Source: Maniola hyperantus (Eukaryota; Arthropoda; Insecta; Lepidoptera; Nymphalidae). From it: a DNA stretch of 64,000 bases. Positions 52,500 to 63,516 of the stretch are shown here, in pieces. Both the position numbers and the translations under genes were made by a program. How positions within the stretch are numbered: the first letter of the stretch is position 1; each line of letters starts with the position of its first letter. Below the pieces are notes generated by a model. It was given only the letters and a program-made list of their open reading frames with translations, did no database searches and had not been told where the DNA came from. The stretch covers positions 3,968,001 to 4,032,000 of the forward strand of contig NC_048556.1 of assembly GCF_902806685.2 (NCBI RefSeq), read 5' to 3'.

Positions 52500-52500
52500 G

Positions 52501-52817
52501 AAGCTGTGGTAGCCTAGTGGTTAGGACGTCCGCCTTCCAATCGGAGGTCGGGGGTTCGATCCCGGGCCCCGCACCTCTAACTTTTCGGAGTTATGTGCGT
52601 TTTTAAGTAATTAAAATATCACTTGCTTTAACGGTGAAGGAAACATCGTGAGGAAACCTGCATGCCTGAGAGTTCTCCATAATGTTCTCAAAGGTGTGTG
52701 AAGTCTGCCAATCCGCACTTGGCCAGCGTGGTAGACTATGGCCAAAACCCTTCTCACTCTGAGAGGAGACCCGTGCTCTGTAGTGAGCCGGCGATGGGTT
52801 GATCATGATGATGATGA
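52501..52817 (+). mobile_element. SINE-A, full-length reference copy
   Basis: tRNA-like head (52501-52575), then tatcacttgctttaacggtg, aggaaacctgcatgcctgag, agttctccataatgttctca, ccaatccgcacttggccagc, cttctcactctgagaggaga and gtgagccggcgatgggttga, closed by a (gat)n tail. 317 bp. It encodes no protein and would need LINE enzymes to move. Confidence 0.95.
52510..52563 (+). promoter_or_regulatory. Internal pol III promoter of SINE-A (A and B boxes)
   Basis: A box tagcctagtgg at 52510-52520 and B box ggttcgatccc at 52553-52563, with 32 bp between, as in tRNA genes. The B box is a perfect consensus. Confidence 0.8.
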
Positions 52818-52982
52818 CTACCTATACCGAACAATTGACGATTCTCAAATTATTTTGAGCCTATTTTTTTGCAAAAAAATAGCCAGTGTCAGTGGTGACT
52901 GATGTAAGGTTCTAATAACTATAACCACCCCATACAAACTCAAACATCCAAATCTTTTCAGACATTTAGAAGTTATTTATGA

Positions 52983-53064
52983 CTGGTATAGCTTCCTTTG
53001 TCTACTGTACACTACTTCGTAATGACCCTATCGACAAGTTGATAACAACTTTGTTTTTTTATGT
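52983..53064. repeat. Inverted-pair repeat, copy 1
   Basis: ctggtatagcttcctttgtc, tactgtacactacttcgtaa, tgaccctatcgac and aagttgataacaactttgtt are the reverse complement of 60541-60625, about 93% alike with one 4-base indel. Confidence 0.85.
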
Positions 53065-53068
53065 TTTA

Positions 53069-53287
53069 CTAGCCTATGCTCGCGACTTCATCCGCGTGGA
53101 CTACACAAATTTCAAACCCCTATTTCACCCCCTTATAAGTTGAATTCAAAAATCCTTTAATAGCTGATGCCTACGTCATAATAACTATCTGCATGCATCT
53201 GCATTTCAGTCCAATCCGTCCAGTAGTTTAAGCTGTGTGGTGATAGATCAGTCAGTCAGTCAACCACCTTTACCTTTTAAATATTAA
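53069..53287 (-). mobile_element. HLE-X
   Basis: actagcctatgctcgcgact, tcatccgcgtggactacaca, gatgcctacgtcataataac and gatcagtcagtcagtcaacc. A gcatctgcatgcatctgc duplication occurs near 53191. Confidence 0.87.
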
Positions 53288-53535
53288 AAAAATAGTGTAT
53301 TATTAGAAACCTTGACCTCTTAGGCAAGCCCATCCACTCCTACAGATTCGCTTAGTTGCAAGAGACTATAAGAGAGTGCTCGTATGCTCATACTGGTATG
53401 TTCAATATGAAAGCTATTAAATTATGGATTAGGGTTACTCGCTAACTTCATGTTTATTAATAAGTCTGTGAAGGCGTTGCAAGCATCATCAACAAACTTA
53501 AGAACTATGCCATATTCATAATAATAAAAATAAAG

Positions 53536-53603
53536 GTGTGTGAAGTCTGCCAATCCGCACTGGGCCAGCGTGGCATACTATGGCCTATAAACTATAAAGC
53601 TCT
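53536..53603 (+). mobile_element. SINE-A fragment, left of MITE
   Basis: aggtgtgtgaagtctgccaa, tccgcactgggccagcgtgg and catactatggcct; SINE-A similarity resumes after the MITE at about 53903. Confidence 0.8.
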
Positions 53604-53896
53604 GTACCCGTAGTATAAGATTTTACGTCTCACCAAACGTTACTAGAGTTCGAGAGTCGAAACACTTCCGCGTTATAGTAAACTGGATCTTAATAACTTT
53701 TTTTTAAAGCTCAAGTTTGTCTACACATCTACAGCCAGAGCTCCAAGCGGAAACGTTGCGAAATTAAAATCAGTGGCATTGAATTTTTAACTTCAATTCA
53801 AGGCTTTTTAGGTCCATTTTAATTTGATGTTATTTTGTTTCGATTCTCGAATTCTAGCAACGTTTGGTGAGACGTAAAATCTTATACTACGGGTAC
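53604..53896. mobile_element. MITE with 60-bp inverted ends inserted in SINE-A
   Basis: gtacccgtagtataagattt, tacgtctcaccaaacgtt at the left are mirrored by aacgtttggtgagacgta, aaatcttatactacgggtac at the right. Homology extends inward through gagttcgagagtcgaaac against gtttcgattctcgaattc. 293 bp. GTAC at both borders could be target duplication or part of the ends. Confidence 0.9.
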
Positions 53897-53940
53897 TGAA
53901 GCCTTCTCATTCTGAAAGGCGACCCGTGTTCAACAGAGGG
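53897..53940 (+). mobile_element. SINE-A fragment, right of MITE
   Basis: agccttctcattctgaaagg, cgacccgtgttcaacag continues the SINE-A broken at 53603. Confidence 0.75.
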
Positions 53941-53959
53941 CCTTCTCTGAATAAGAAAA

Positions 53960-54152
53960 ATCTAGGCACTTTGAAAACAGTATAGGGACAACTCAGGCAT
54001 GCAGGTTTCCTCACGACGTTTTCCTTCACCGTTCAAGCAAATGCACATAATATGAACGTGCTCATAACTGAAAAGTTTGAGGTGTCCGGGATGGAACCCC
54101 AAACTTCCGAACAGAAGATGGACGTCTTAATCACTATGCTACCAAGGCTTTT
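53960..54152 (-). mobile_element. SINE-A, head-side two thirds
   Basis: cactttgaaaacagtatagg, gcaggtttcctcacgacgtt, ttccttcaccgttcaagcaa and taatcactatgctaccaagg. Opposite orientation to the SINE-A just left of it. Confidence 0.8.
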
Positions 54153-55850
54153 TCACTTAAAACACTTATTGAATATTTTCCGAACCTTCTAGATCGATTA
54201 AGTAATCTTTTTATTGTAAGCGCATAAGGTGGAGGCAGCTGGCAAATATCAAAGCCACTTGCGCGGAGCGATTTATTTTTTCCGACACCATACGGATTTT
54301 GAGATCTCCAGAGTTTTTCTGAGCGTCATATTTGCATCCGAATGACATGTGCTCGAAAATTTAAAAAAAAATTAGGAAAAAAAACCGAGATTCGGTGAAA
54401 AAAATTCGGAAAAAAAGGCTCAAGACGACAGATGTACGAAAAGAAACATCGGCTAGCACGTGCCATCTGCCAAATCTAAGACATATTCACACAGACAAAA
54501 TAGAGTATACACAAAAAATTCTATGAAACGCACACAGGTTTGAGCGATCTATTGGAGCACGCGCCACGGCAGATGTTGAGTCGTGATTGGTCGAATTTAT
54601 TTGCATTTGGAACTTCCGTACAATGATAAGAAATATGACTTATAGGTGTTGGCTTAAGAAATCGATTTCTGGACATTTACAATAATAATTGTCCATAAGT
54701 AAAATGGGAATTATTTGAGCAATAACTTTTTCTTGTCTACAATAAACGCACAAAATGATCATTATTTTTATGTATTGATAACAGTTAGATTAGAAATTAA
54801 TCAAAAGATCATCAAGTAGGTACCTACCTTAGTAGTTAAAATTACTGCGACCAAAGTTTATGCAAAAACTAAGTACCTATATGTTTTATGCCTACATATC
54901 TGCCTAAAAATAATACATATTATGATATGACCAATATATAAAGCATAAGTAATTATGTACCTATTTCTGTACATAGCTAAGGTAGCGTGAAACCACGTCC
55001 TTGCTATAAAAAAGCTTCTATTCTTGAAACTCTTAGAAAAATAGTACATTCAAAGACGTTCAATAGACTTAGATTCTTTAACTCGCTACCTGAATGAGGC
55101 AGCTGCATTAAATCGATCCTATTCGGCGTCCCTCTCTAGTGTTAGAATAAATTATATTTTTATCTCTGTCTAGATAAGACGTTCTGGAAGACGCATCGTA
55201 AATAGAATATGTTTTTATTGCAAGTATTATAAAAAAACAAAGTTCACTTCGATACGACGATGTTGCACATGCTTGAATGATTTAAATAAATATACATGCA
55301 TAATAAATTTTTATTTATCTACTATGTTTTTTTTTATTTTATTTGGAAAACCAACAGCTAAAACTGATCTAGATAATCTTAAAATTAAGTAACTAGTAGC
55401 CAATAATAGGTGTCAGGTATTGTTTCAATCCTATTTCTGTTTTTGTCACTTTTGAACAAGGCGACGAAAATCTTTAGTTTTCTTTAAATTAGCTTAGATA
55501 AAAATCACTTAAACCTAAGCATCTGGAAGCGCACGGTAAGTATTATTATCGGTATCAAACCCCTAGGTATACTTACTATTATATAACCCATTACCCATTA
55601 CATTAGTAGAAGAAGTCATCTGCACCCTCAGCAATAGAAAAAATAGGATCTACAGTAGGTAAGGTTGGTTCGATCAACAAAAAAAATCTCGTGTCTAATT
55701 TATAAGTATTTATTATAAGAACTCAGAATACAGAACAAGGTAAGAAGTTACTGTTAGATTACGATTTACCCTCTTACCTTTATCAGAATGAATGAAAAAA
55801 TAGACTTTCTGTAATCGATCAAAAAGTTGCAGAATGAGAGAGAGATCAGT
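54153..55850. other. Longest unassigned stretch (1.7 kb)
   Basis: A purine-rich A-run zone at 54360-54415 follows a region with cttgcgcggagcgattta. The rest is AT-rich. No gene, RNA or repeat recognised. Confidence 0.45.
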
Positions 55851-56146
55851 AGGGCGATTGTCTAAAACCTGCATCAATCATTATTACAATCTCAATTGTT
55901 CTGATTGGCTGAATTTGTGCGATTCTTGTTGCAACAATGCATTGTAGCCAATAGTGAGCGAGCAGCCGCTGCTCGATTGCGGTAGAATGACAGCTACAAT
56001 GTCACGATCGCAAGCACCTCTGATTGGTTGACGCTCGCTCACTATTGGCTACAATGCATTGTTGCAGCAGAGATTGCACAAATTCAGCCAATCACAAAAA
56101 TTGAGATTGTAATAATGATTGATGCAGTTTTCCCGCAATCGAGCAG
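55851..56146. mobile_element. MITE-1 inverted dimer, asymmetric
   Basis: The left unit is cut off after gccaatagtgagcgagca (about 55967). The right unit, from gattgcggtagaatgacagc, is complete to atgcagttttcccgcaatcg. Outer ends mirror each other. Confidence 0.87.
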
Positions 56147-56147
56147 G

Positions 56148-56360
56148 TCATTCGCTAACCATTGTCTAACACTGAATGATATCCACCGAGCTCGTTTGAC
56201 ATTTATTTTTGATCCATTGAAGGTATTCTAAAAAACTATTTTAATATCGAAAAACTTTTTTAATATCACTCAGTGATGCAGCAATGTAGAACCAACCAAT
56301 GTCAAATTAGCGTGGCGGCCATCATTCAGTGTTAGACACTGAGTTAGTGAATGACCCCGA
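56148..56360. mobile_element. MITE-2 copy abutting MITE-1
   Basis: ggtcattcgctaaccattgt, cactgaatgatatccaccga on the left; ggccatcattcagtgttaga, cactgagttagtgaatgacc on the right. A taatatc word pair in the middle is duplicated. Confidence 0.85.
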
Positions 56361-56962
56361 TGATCTCTCGAAATCAGATACCTTGAAATATTGAATTTGC
56401 CATATACTGAGTGAAATCTATCTTTTTTTTGCGTTGCGAGGATTTCATATTTCCATGAACGATCATGACGTCCATGAAATAAATACCTTGAAAAAAAAGA
56501 GAGAAATCCTTATTCCAAACGCAATCTTTCGTCCCTGCAGGACGCCAATCAAACTTGTCCACAACTGTCACTAACAATTGCTATAATTAAAAAAAAATGT
56601 CACACGAATCTTTATAAATATTCTAGAACATGCCATTCTTGCAGTCTTTGATATTTTTTGTGTGACTCTCAGGTAAGATGCGCGCACGTGGTTGCAAAAG
56701 ACACCTCTTTCCCACGCTCTTGCGCAAACAGTACAAGAAAAGATTTTTTGCGATTAAATCGCGAAAAAATTGCAAATTTGACCCGAACACGTGTGCCGTG
56801 AAAGCCTTGGGAATCAACTGATTTGGTCTTATTTTGGATACCCATCAAATTACCGATCCTATTTCTTGTGCATTTGGGTACAATTTAAATGAAACATATC
56901 ACAAAGACTTGGGAGACGCAGTTCTTTTATAAGTAAAATATTTCACTAAAATCCACGCGAGG
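56361..56962. other. Unassigned DNA
   Basis: Open on minus in two blocks (56374-56577, 56623-56817) without recognised domains. Confidence 0.35.
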
Positions 56963-57025
56963 ATCCATACTAATATTTTAAATGCCAAAGTCTGTCTGTC
57001 TGTCCGTCTGCTATCTATCTCTATC
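56963..57025 (+). mobile_element. HLE 5' fragment
   Basis: A|TCCATACTAATATTTTAAAT, gccaaagtctgtctgtctgt, ccgtctgctatct. Confidence 0.7.
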
Positions 57026-57196
57026 ACGGTCATTACGGTCTCATGAATTTACATGGTTGTTACTCGTGTAACTTTACAACTATGTAGTTATTTTTACGGA
57101 AATCGGGCAGACATAGATAACTAGATATTAGTTTCTAGAACGTGTTTACTAAATTACATCGTACATCGTTGTATTGATTAAACGCATAGGCTTAAT

Positions 57197-57478
57197 AGCT
57201 GTGATAGCCTAGTGGTTAGGACGTCCTCTTTCGAATTGAAGGTCGGGGTTCGATCCCGAGCACGCACCTCTAACTTTTCGGTGCTATATGTTTATTTAAT
57301 TAAATATCACTTGCTTTAACGGTGAAGGAAAACACCGTGAGAAAACCTGCATGCCTGAGAGTGTGAAGTCTACCAATCCGCACATGACCAGCGTGGTAGA
57401 CTATGGCCAAAACCCTTCTCACTCTGAGAGGAGACCCGTGCTCTGTAGTGAGCCGGCGATGGGTTGATCATGATGATG
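57197..57478 (+). mobile_element. SINE-A with an internal deletion
   Basis: agctgtgatagcctagtggt, tcggggttcgatcccgagca, gaaggaaaacaccgtgagaa, then a 30-bp deletion after gcatgcctgagag, and the full 3' end with gatgatga. Confidence 0.92.
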
Positions 57479-58034
57479 AATGGTTATATGAGATCCAAAC
57501 TACGTTTGTATGGGGCGAATGACGGCGAGCCTTCCGTTAAGAGGTCAAAAAAAAATCCAAATGCAATGGTTTAATTAAAAATTCAACCCAAATTGGCATT
57601 CCAAATCGGTCACATATTGTAACAATAGGTACCTACCTACCTATGAGAATAGTCGCGTGCCCGTAACGTTTCAAGTGTTAAATATGAATAGGTACTTTAC
57701 AAATGGACGTTTCAACGTATTACAAAGGTAACGTTTGTTGCAATGGACGTCAAACTGTTGGTGGACACGCGAAGTTCCGCTACGTAGATACCAGTGTAAC
57801 GAAACGATTAATATAAAATTATTGTTTTGTATCTATTGCCTATTGTTTTTACTATCATCCTATTAATCCTTATCAAAATAAAATTGTTCGTCATCTCAAG
57901 TATTGAATTTAGACCAAAATTGCCCTTTGTATAATTTCATTTAGAATAATATCTTAGGATATATCACGAAATTAAAATAATGGCCGCGGCAGTCCGGCAG
58001 GAACAGGGGTGTAGAAGGCGGGTAGAGAGGCACG
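57479..58034. other. Unassigned DNA
   Basis: Two near repeats of an aacgtttcaa/acgtttgttgca type near 57665-57745. Nothing classed. Confidence 0.35.
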
Positions 58035-58192
58035 AGGCGTGCAACGGATCGACGTGATTTTTTGCGTGGAAATAGAGAGTTACATAGGCTACTTTTATAT
58101 CGGAAAATCAAAGAGTACCCACGGAATTTTTAAAAATCCAAATCTATAAGTCACGGGCATCAGCCCGTGACTTTGTCCGCGGTTTGCTATTG
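58035..58192 (+). mobile_element. HLE ending in a fold-back
   Basis: gatcgacgtgattttttgcg, gagttacataggctactttt, cggaaaatcaaagagtaccc, then aagtcacgggcatcagc running straight into its own mirror cccgtgactttgtccgcgg. Perfect arms 58148-58158 and 58163-58173. Confidence 0.8.
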
Positions 58193-58286
58193 ATTATAAA
58201 CTTATAATAAGTGGTTGTTTGTTGTTTAATGATATGATTATGGGAAGACACTGCCTCCTGAAACACAGTTTTCACTACCTCAGAAC

Positions 58287-58428
58287 CAGTGGCGTGCACA
58301 GGAGTTCAAGCCAGGGTATGCATTTAGGTATGAACTTATTTTACGGCAGGTAAAATGAAAAATAAGCATTGATTTATTACAATGAGGGTAAGCAGTGCGT
58401 TTATGCCTCTATGAGCTGCACGTCACTG
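58287..58428. mobile_element. hAT-type MITE with 8-bp target duplication
   Basis: Ends cagtggcgtgca and, reversed, cagtgacgtgca match in 11 of 12 bases, and CTCAGAAC flanks both sides exactly (58279-58286 and 58429-58436). CAGTG-type ends with an 8-bp duplication are the hallmark of the hAT superfamily. 142 bp, non-coding. Confidence 0.9.
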
Positions 58429-58436
58429 CTCAGAAC

Positions 58437-58919
58437 GCAGGGCCTTACACTAGGTATAGCTTGTCAATAACTACAGATTTTTTTTTATTTTTTTTTATTT
58501 CAAAGCAAAATCCGGTTGTCTTTTACGGCATATCATACATTCCTGTTTCGATTCATGGTTTATTTTAGTTCGCGAAAATTTTTCAAAAAGTTTAATCCCG
58601 GATTAATATCATATTTTATTTCACAAAGGCAACTATTAAAATATCATAAATAATAGCTCCTTAACTGTACAATAAAGCATCCATGCAAAACAACCGTTTC
58701 TAATTGAACAGTGAAATCCTCTTCTTCCTCCAGGTGACATCATATCTATAGGGATTGTATTGAAATGCGTTCCTTCTTCGGATCTTAGGAGCATTCTCTT
58801 TTGTGAAATGGTCTCTGAATACAATAGCACAATGCAAGGACGTATTTCGTTCACTCTATTAAAATGCTATTACGGAATAATGTAGGAGCTAGCGACTTTC
58901 CGGCCTAAATCTTTAAATC
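58437..58919. other. Unassigned DNA
   Basis: T-rich patch near 58470-58500. No feature recognised. Confidence 0.4.
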
Positions 58920-59040
58920 TAGACAGCTACGGTGTGATGATCACAAATCACAATCACACCTGATTGACCGAAATCTCTCTCACTATTGGCTGGAATGCAT
59001 TGTCGCAGCAAGAATTCAATGATTGTAACAATAATTGACT
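58920..59040. mobile_element. MITE-1, diverged partial unit
   Basis: gacagctacggtgtgatgat, cacacctgattgaccgaaat, tggctggaatgcattgtcgc and aatgattgtaacaataat. Confidence 0.65.
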
Positions 59041-59069
59041 AGTTTATAATATGGGTAGTGATATTTACA

Positions 59070-59531
59070 AAACCGGCCAAGTGCGACTCAGGCTCGCACA
59101 CTGAGGGTTCCGTACTACAGTCGTATTTTTTCGACATTTTGCACGATAATTCAAAAACTATGATGCATAAAAATAAATAAAAATCTGTTTTAGAATGCAC
59201 AAGTAAAGCCCTTTCATATGATACCCCACTTGATATAGTTATCTTACTTCGAATATTGAAATTACTAATTATTAGTTCATGACCACAATTTAATTTTTTT
59301 GTGTGATCTAACCCTAAATTCACGGTTTTCAGATTTTTCCCCTAAAGCCAGCTATAAGACCCACCTACCTGCCAAATTTCATGATTCTAGGTCAACGGGA
59401 AGTAGGTACCCTGTAGGTTTCTTGACAGACAGACAGACAGACATACACAGACAGACAGACAGACACAGACAGACAACAAAGTGATCCTATAAGGGTTCCG
59501 TTTTTCCTTTTGAGGTACGGAACCCTAAAAA
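59070..59531. mobile_element. Family F, full-length copy
   Basis: From aaccggccaagtgcgactca and gagggttccgtactacagtc through gataccccacttgatatagt, atgaccacaatttaattttt, ctgccaaatttcatgattct and a (gaca)n run at about 59425-59475 to gggttccg and gaggtacggaaccct. 462 bp. The outer ggttccgta words are mirrored. Frames that are open here are chance. Confidence 0.82.
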
Positions 59532-59978
59532 TGATTTAATATTGACTAGCTCTTAGCTTATGAACGTTTAAGCACATTACAAATAATATCTCCCATCTTT
59601 CTCCTTATAAAAGGGGTCGTAAGGTTCAAATTTCCCAAGCAAATCTTTTTAATTTGTTGTTAGAAGTACGTTAGTTAGGTTAGGAATAGGTACCTACTGC
59701 CTAGGACTATGATTACGATATGAGGTACCTATTGTGTTGACCATACATGGGAAAATGCTAGTACACCTATTCAAATTCTTAGCATTAGTGTTAGATATTT
59801 TGAATACTATGTTGCCTTGTCTAGGTCTTATTATGCTAATCACTATGTATTTAGTTACTAATGTAAGTATTAGCTAGAGATTTAACACAGTCACACTATT
59901 TAGTGCGATTTGAGAAAAATGGTTCTAAATAGTTTTTCTCTCTTTGAAAACTTCTCTTCTCTTTATACATCTACCTAC
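59532..59978. other. Unassigned AT-rich DNA
   Basis: No feature recognised. Confidence 0.4.
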
Positions 59979-60203
59979 TTGCATGGGTGCAGTGTAGATA
60001 CTAATGTGGTGTCAGTGAGATTTCAATTTTCCTAGGGATCTCTACTTTTTTGAAACTTAAACTATACTTATAAACCTTCCTCTTGAATCACTCTATCTAT
60101 TTGGTGAAAACTGCATTAAAATCCGTTGCGTAGTTTAAAAGATCTACGCGTTCATACATACAGACAGCGGGAAGCTACTTTATTTTATACTATGTAAAGA
60201 TAA
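59979..60203 (-). mobile_element. HLE-W, internally shorter
   Basis: cttgcatgggtgcagtgtag, cctagggatctctacttttt, accttcctcttgaatcactc, gcgtagtttaaaagatctac and tttattttatactatgtaaa. It lacks about 150 bp present at 36628-37011. Confidence 0.78.
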
Positions 60204-60540
60204 AGATAATGATTAAGTTTAAATTAGTACTATTGTGTATTTGTAGTAAAATAAAGATTCTGAAATCAAAAAGTGTTTTTTCTTGTTTCATTCTCTGAAT
60301 AACTCGCTTCCTTTAGAGTTTCTTTACCTATGTGTTTTACATAATGTGTATTTCCGATAGGTATATTTACGCTTTGTGTTAAAATTCTACTGCTTTACCG
60401 AAATGGATATTTAGAAAATTAACACTATAAAATGTAAATAATAGTATAGAGATATTTTTATTTGTCTTAATAGGTAAGTCTTAAAGATGCAAATTATAGG
60501 GCTACCTATGTACTGATATAGTTATGAATTTCCATATAAA
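60204..60540. other. Unassigned AT-rich DNA
   Basis: No feature recognised. Confidence 0.4.
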
Positions 60541-60625
60541 ACATAAAAAACAAAGTTGTTATCAACTTATCAGTCGATAGGGTCATTACGAAGTAGTGTA
60601 CAATAGATAAAGGAAGCAATACCAG
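60541..60625. repeat. Inverted-pair repeat, copy 2
   Basis: acataaaaaacaaagttgtt, atcaacttatcagtcgatag, ggtcattacgaagtagtgta, mirror of 52983-53064. Confidence 0.85.
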
Positions 60626-60744
60626 AGTAATTGCCAAGAATTCACTTCCGTGAAAAAGTGCGAAGAATTTCTTATTATATCGGTAAGTTAGGTATTTGTT
60701 GATAGATTGTCGGTACGCATTTTTATGAAAATAAAATGCTTAGG

Positions 60745-60805
60745 CACTTTGTTTTATTTTCAAGTCATGGGTTTCAAACCCATGACTTGAAAATAAAACA
60801 AAGTG
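60745..60805. repeat. 61-bp perfect palindrome
   Basis: Arms 60745-60774 and 60776-60805 are exact reverse complements over 30 bp (cactttgttttattttcaag then tcatgggttt), with a single C at the centre. No other copy in the window. Confidence 0.97.
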
Positions 60806-61117
60806 TATAAAGTAAAACAAACAAAAATTTGATAAAAAGAACTTTGATAATTGAGTTGATTCCAAATTCACTTCGAGTGACATGGAAGTATTGAATTATG
60901 GAATTGGTAAAAAAGGTAAGTCTTTAGTCTACAACATAGAGTTCATACATTAGGTTAGTGTTAGATTTAATAAACCCTTGAGCATTCCAAAGCCAAAAAA
61001 TGGTAATGATATGGATATCTATGATCTTACTGTTATTTCTTCGAAAATCTAAATTAATGCATTATATATACAGGCTATAGTTAGGTACATAAGTATCCTA
61101 CGAATGCACTTATGGAC

Positions 61118-61247
61118 TAAGAGCCAGCGCGTGCCAGACCTTCGTTATTTTATAAAAGCTGAAAGTTTCTTTGCGTATTGTCCGCAACACAGGGAGGAAC
61201 GATCAGCGCCTATGAAGTTTGGATCACGATGGCTTTGGGAGATAACA
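61118..61247. mobile_element. MITE-4-like arm with body
   Basis: taagagccagcgcgtgccag, ttattttataaaagctgaaa, gcgtattgtccgcaacacag and cgatggctttgggagataac, as at 27173-27297 but with an extra gatcagcgcctatgaag word. Confidence 0.6.
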
Positions 61248-61814
61248 GGTAATAGATGTGTAAAAAAAGTTACGTCAATATTATACCTTTAAGAGTCTGA
61301 CTAAAATAGAATAGAATAGTACATTAATTTCTTTTAATAGATCGTAGTAAGGTATTATAAAAAATCATAATGTAAAAATAATATAGAAAATAAATACAAA
61401 TTTTATTTTCCTCCTTATTTGTTTAAAATAACTGAGTTTCATTAAAAACCAAGACAAAACTAAAAATACAAAAACCGTGACCCCGTTTATAATATTTCGC
61501 CCAATTCTTCCCTAACCGCAGTTAATGTGGGGTAGGTAAACTCCTCAGATATTTTATTTATAATGGTTTTTAATAAGATTGAAGTGAATCGCTTTAAATT
61601 CTAATATTGTACAAAGGAGTTCAACAGAATGATGACCCGAGATATCTTTCCTTTCTTTCCTATTCTATTATTTATCTATTGTTGAAAGCTTGAAGGGTAA
61701 GTAGGTAAATGCAAAATAACGGCAATCTGAGGTTTTGTAATGGATATGAATAAACAAATCTTTTGTGTATGAAAGTTCTGAGATTTTTATAACTCACCGT
61801 TATGGATTTTAATA
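61248..61814. other. Unassigned AT-rich DNA
   Basis: No feature recognised. Confidence 0.4.
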
Positions 61815-61998
61815 AGCGCTTATACCCTAGTAGTTAAGACACTTCTATTCGGGGGTCTGAAGTTCGATCCCGGGCACGCACTTCTAACTTTTTGGAGTCA
61901 TGTGCGTTTAAGACATTAAAATATATCACATGTTTCAACGGTGAAGAAAAATATCACGGGAAACCCTGAGACAGAGAGCCTGAGAGTTCTCGACGTCC
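61815..61998 (+). mobile_element. SINE-A, head-side half, diverged
   Basis: cttataccctagtagttaag, gaagttcgatcccgggcacg, tttttggagtcatgtgcgtt and aacggtgaagaaaaatatca; similarity fades after cctgagagttctc. Confidence 0.8.
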
Positions 61999-63254
61999 TA
62001 TGACCGGGCTTATCGGTATCTTATCGGACGGATTACGTACCTAACAACTTATAATAAATTTGTAAAGTTCTATAGACATGTGTTAAGCAAATTTACATTT
62101 TTGGCAATAGGTATAATAAAATTAACGTAAGTTATACAATAATTAGAAAAATACCTTGATTTTGTAATGTAGATATGAATCGGCTTTAAAACTGGTTCAA
62201 ATTTGCTTTAAGACGGATCGAAGACGCACTTAACTTGTTTTAAATTGCCGTTTGAAAAATAAAAAATCATTTTCGGCAACACTTAAGTATAAAAACACGT
62301 TTATTCTTACAATACTCTTAAAACATCTTAAAAATCGCTTAAACAGTGGCTAAGGTATCTTCAAAAGAAATATTTTTAGAAAGTGCATACAATTTTGGCA
62401 TTTCGGAGACGGCTGCAAAACATCACTCGTGAGCCACAGACAGAGGGAAAACTATTTACAGTAGACGGGCCACAAATAAATGGTACGGAAAAGCTGTTTC
62501 CCTATATTATAATACAACTATGCGATTTTATGGTTTTTCGATATTATCTCCATACTTTAGTTTGTTTTAACTTTAACTTTTTTAATCAAATTGTTAAGAA
62601 AAAGAAAAAAGAAATTTGTAAGAAATGTAATGGTGATACATATTTTTAGTTACCTACTTAAATACAAGGGTTCCAAACACACCCTGTCTGAGAAGAAGCC
62701 CACAACAAACTAAGCTTTCTTTTTTTCGTTTTATTCGTTCATAATCCTTAATTATTTATTTTTTAATACGAAAGGCAAAGTAAAAAAAGTTACGAACATT
62801 AGGTCAAAACCCAAATTTATCTTTCATATAACGCATATTATGTTAAAATTCTAGAGTCTAAATTATAATAATATAAGGTAGGTAGGTACTATTCTATATT
62901 TTAAGTCTAAGTCTGGAATATTTTTCGAAAGGCGTAACCTCGTAGGGACTAAAGGTAATAATGGCTTCACTTTTTAATATGTTTGTCTGTGTTGAATGGT
63001 TGTTCTCCTTCTATCTTGTACCTTTAGTCTGAGACTTGAGCAGCATACGTGTTCTATTTTTAATTTATTCGAAACACATAAGAAAAGCACCAGATGCAGG
63101 CGGCAGGTACCAAAACAGACAGAATCATCTTGCAAATTATAGCACCCGGAGAAATTGGGAAGGCACGGCGTAATAAAGATACCGAAGCTCATGTAAGGTA
63201 CAATGTAATGTTTCAAATTCGGCTGGGTTATCCCAAAAACCACAGCTTGCCGTG
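61999..63254. other. Unassigned DNA
   Basis: AT-rich to about 62900, then more balanced composition. Open frames of 80-90 codons are present but have no domain. Confidence 0.4.
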
Positions 63255-63516
63255 ACAGATGCTTACACCGGCATCAGGAAGCCGCACAAAAAGCCAGCAC
63301 GTGCTAGGAAAAAATCGCATGCGGGCACAAGTTGGTGTGTTTGTACCTTTAGAAAAAAAAGTCGCGCGTGATTTCTTAGAAGAGATTTGCCGTGAAATGA
63401 ATACTTTTTGGCATGCTGTGCAGCTGCCGGTGACTTTTGCTATAATCTGTGTTTCAGCCGCCTGTGCCCCGGTTTGTATAAAATTCAATGTTCAAAGGAT
63501 TTTTAATATGCCCTAA
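63255..63516 (+). other. Weak coding candidate, open on both strands
   Basis: Plus is open for 85 codons from 63259 (MLTPASGSRTKSQHVLGKNR ...) to TAA, and minus is open for 86 codons over the same DNA. The region is less AT-rich than its flanks and carries a consensus-like acceptor (tctgtgtttcag, about 63457). No motif is recognised, and openness on both strands argues against a real exon. It may be a fragment of an unknown repeat. Confidence 0.2.

Noticed and set aside
52501..52575. Possible true tRNA gene at the SINE-A head
   Set aside because: The same head occurs at many other loci with a common 240-bp body; it is SINE-borne.
62383..62649. 88-codon plus frame with a lysine-rich end
   Set aside because: The lysine run comes from A-rich DNA; no homology recognised and no upstream exon.
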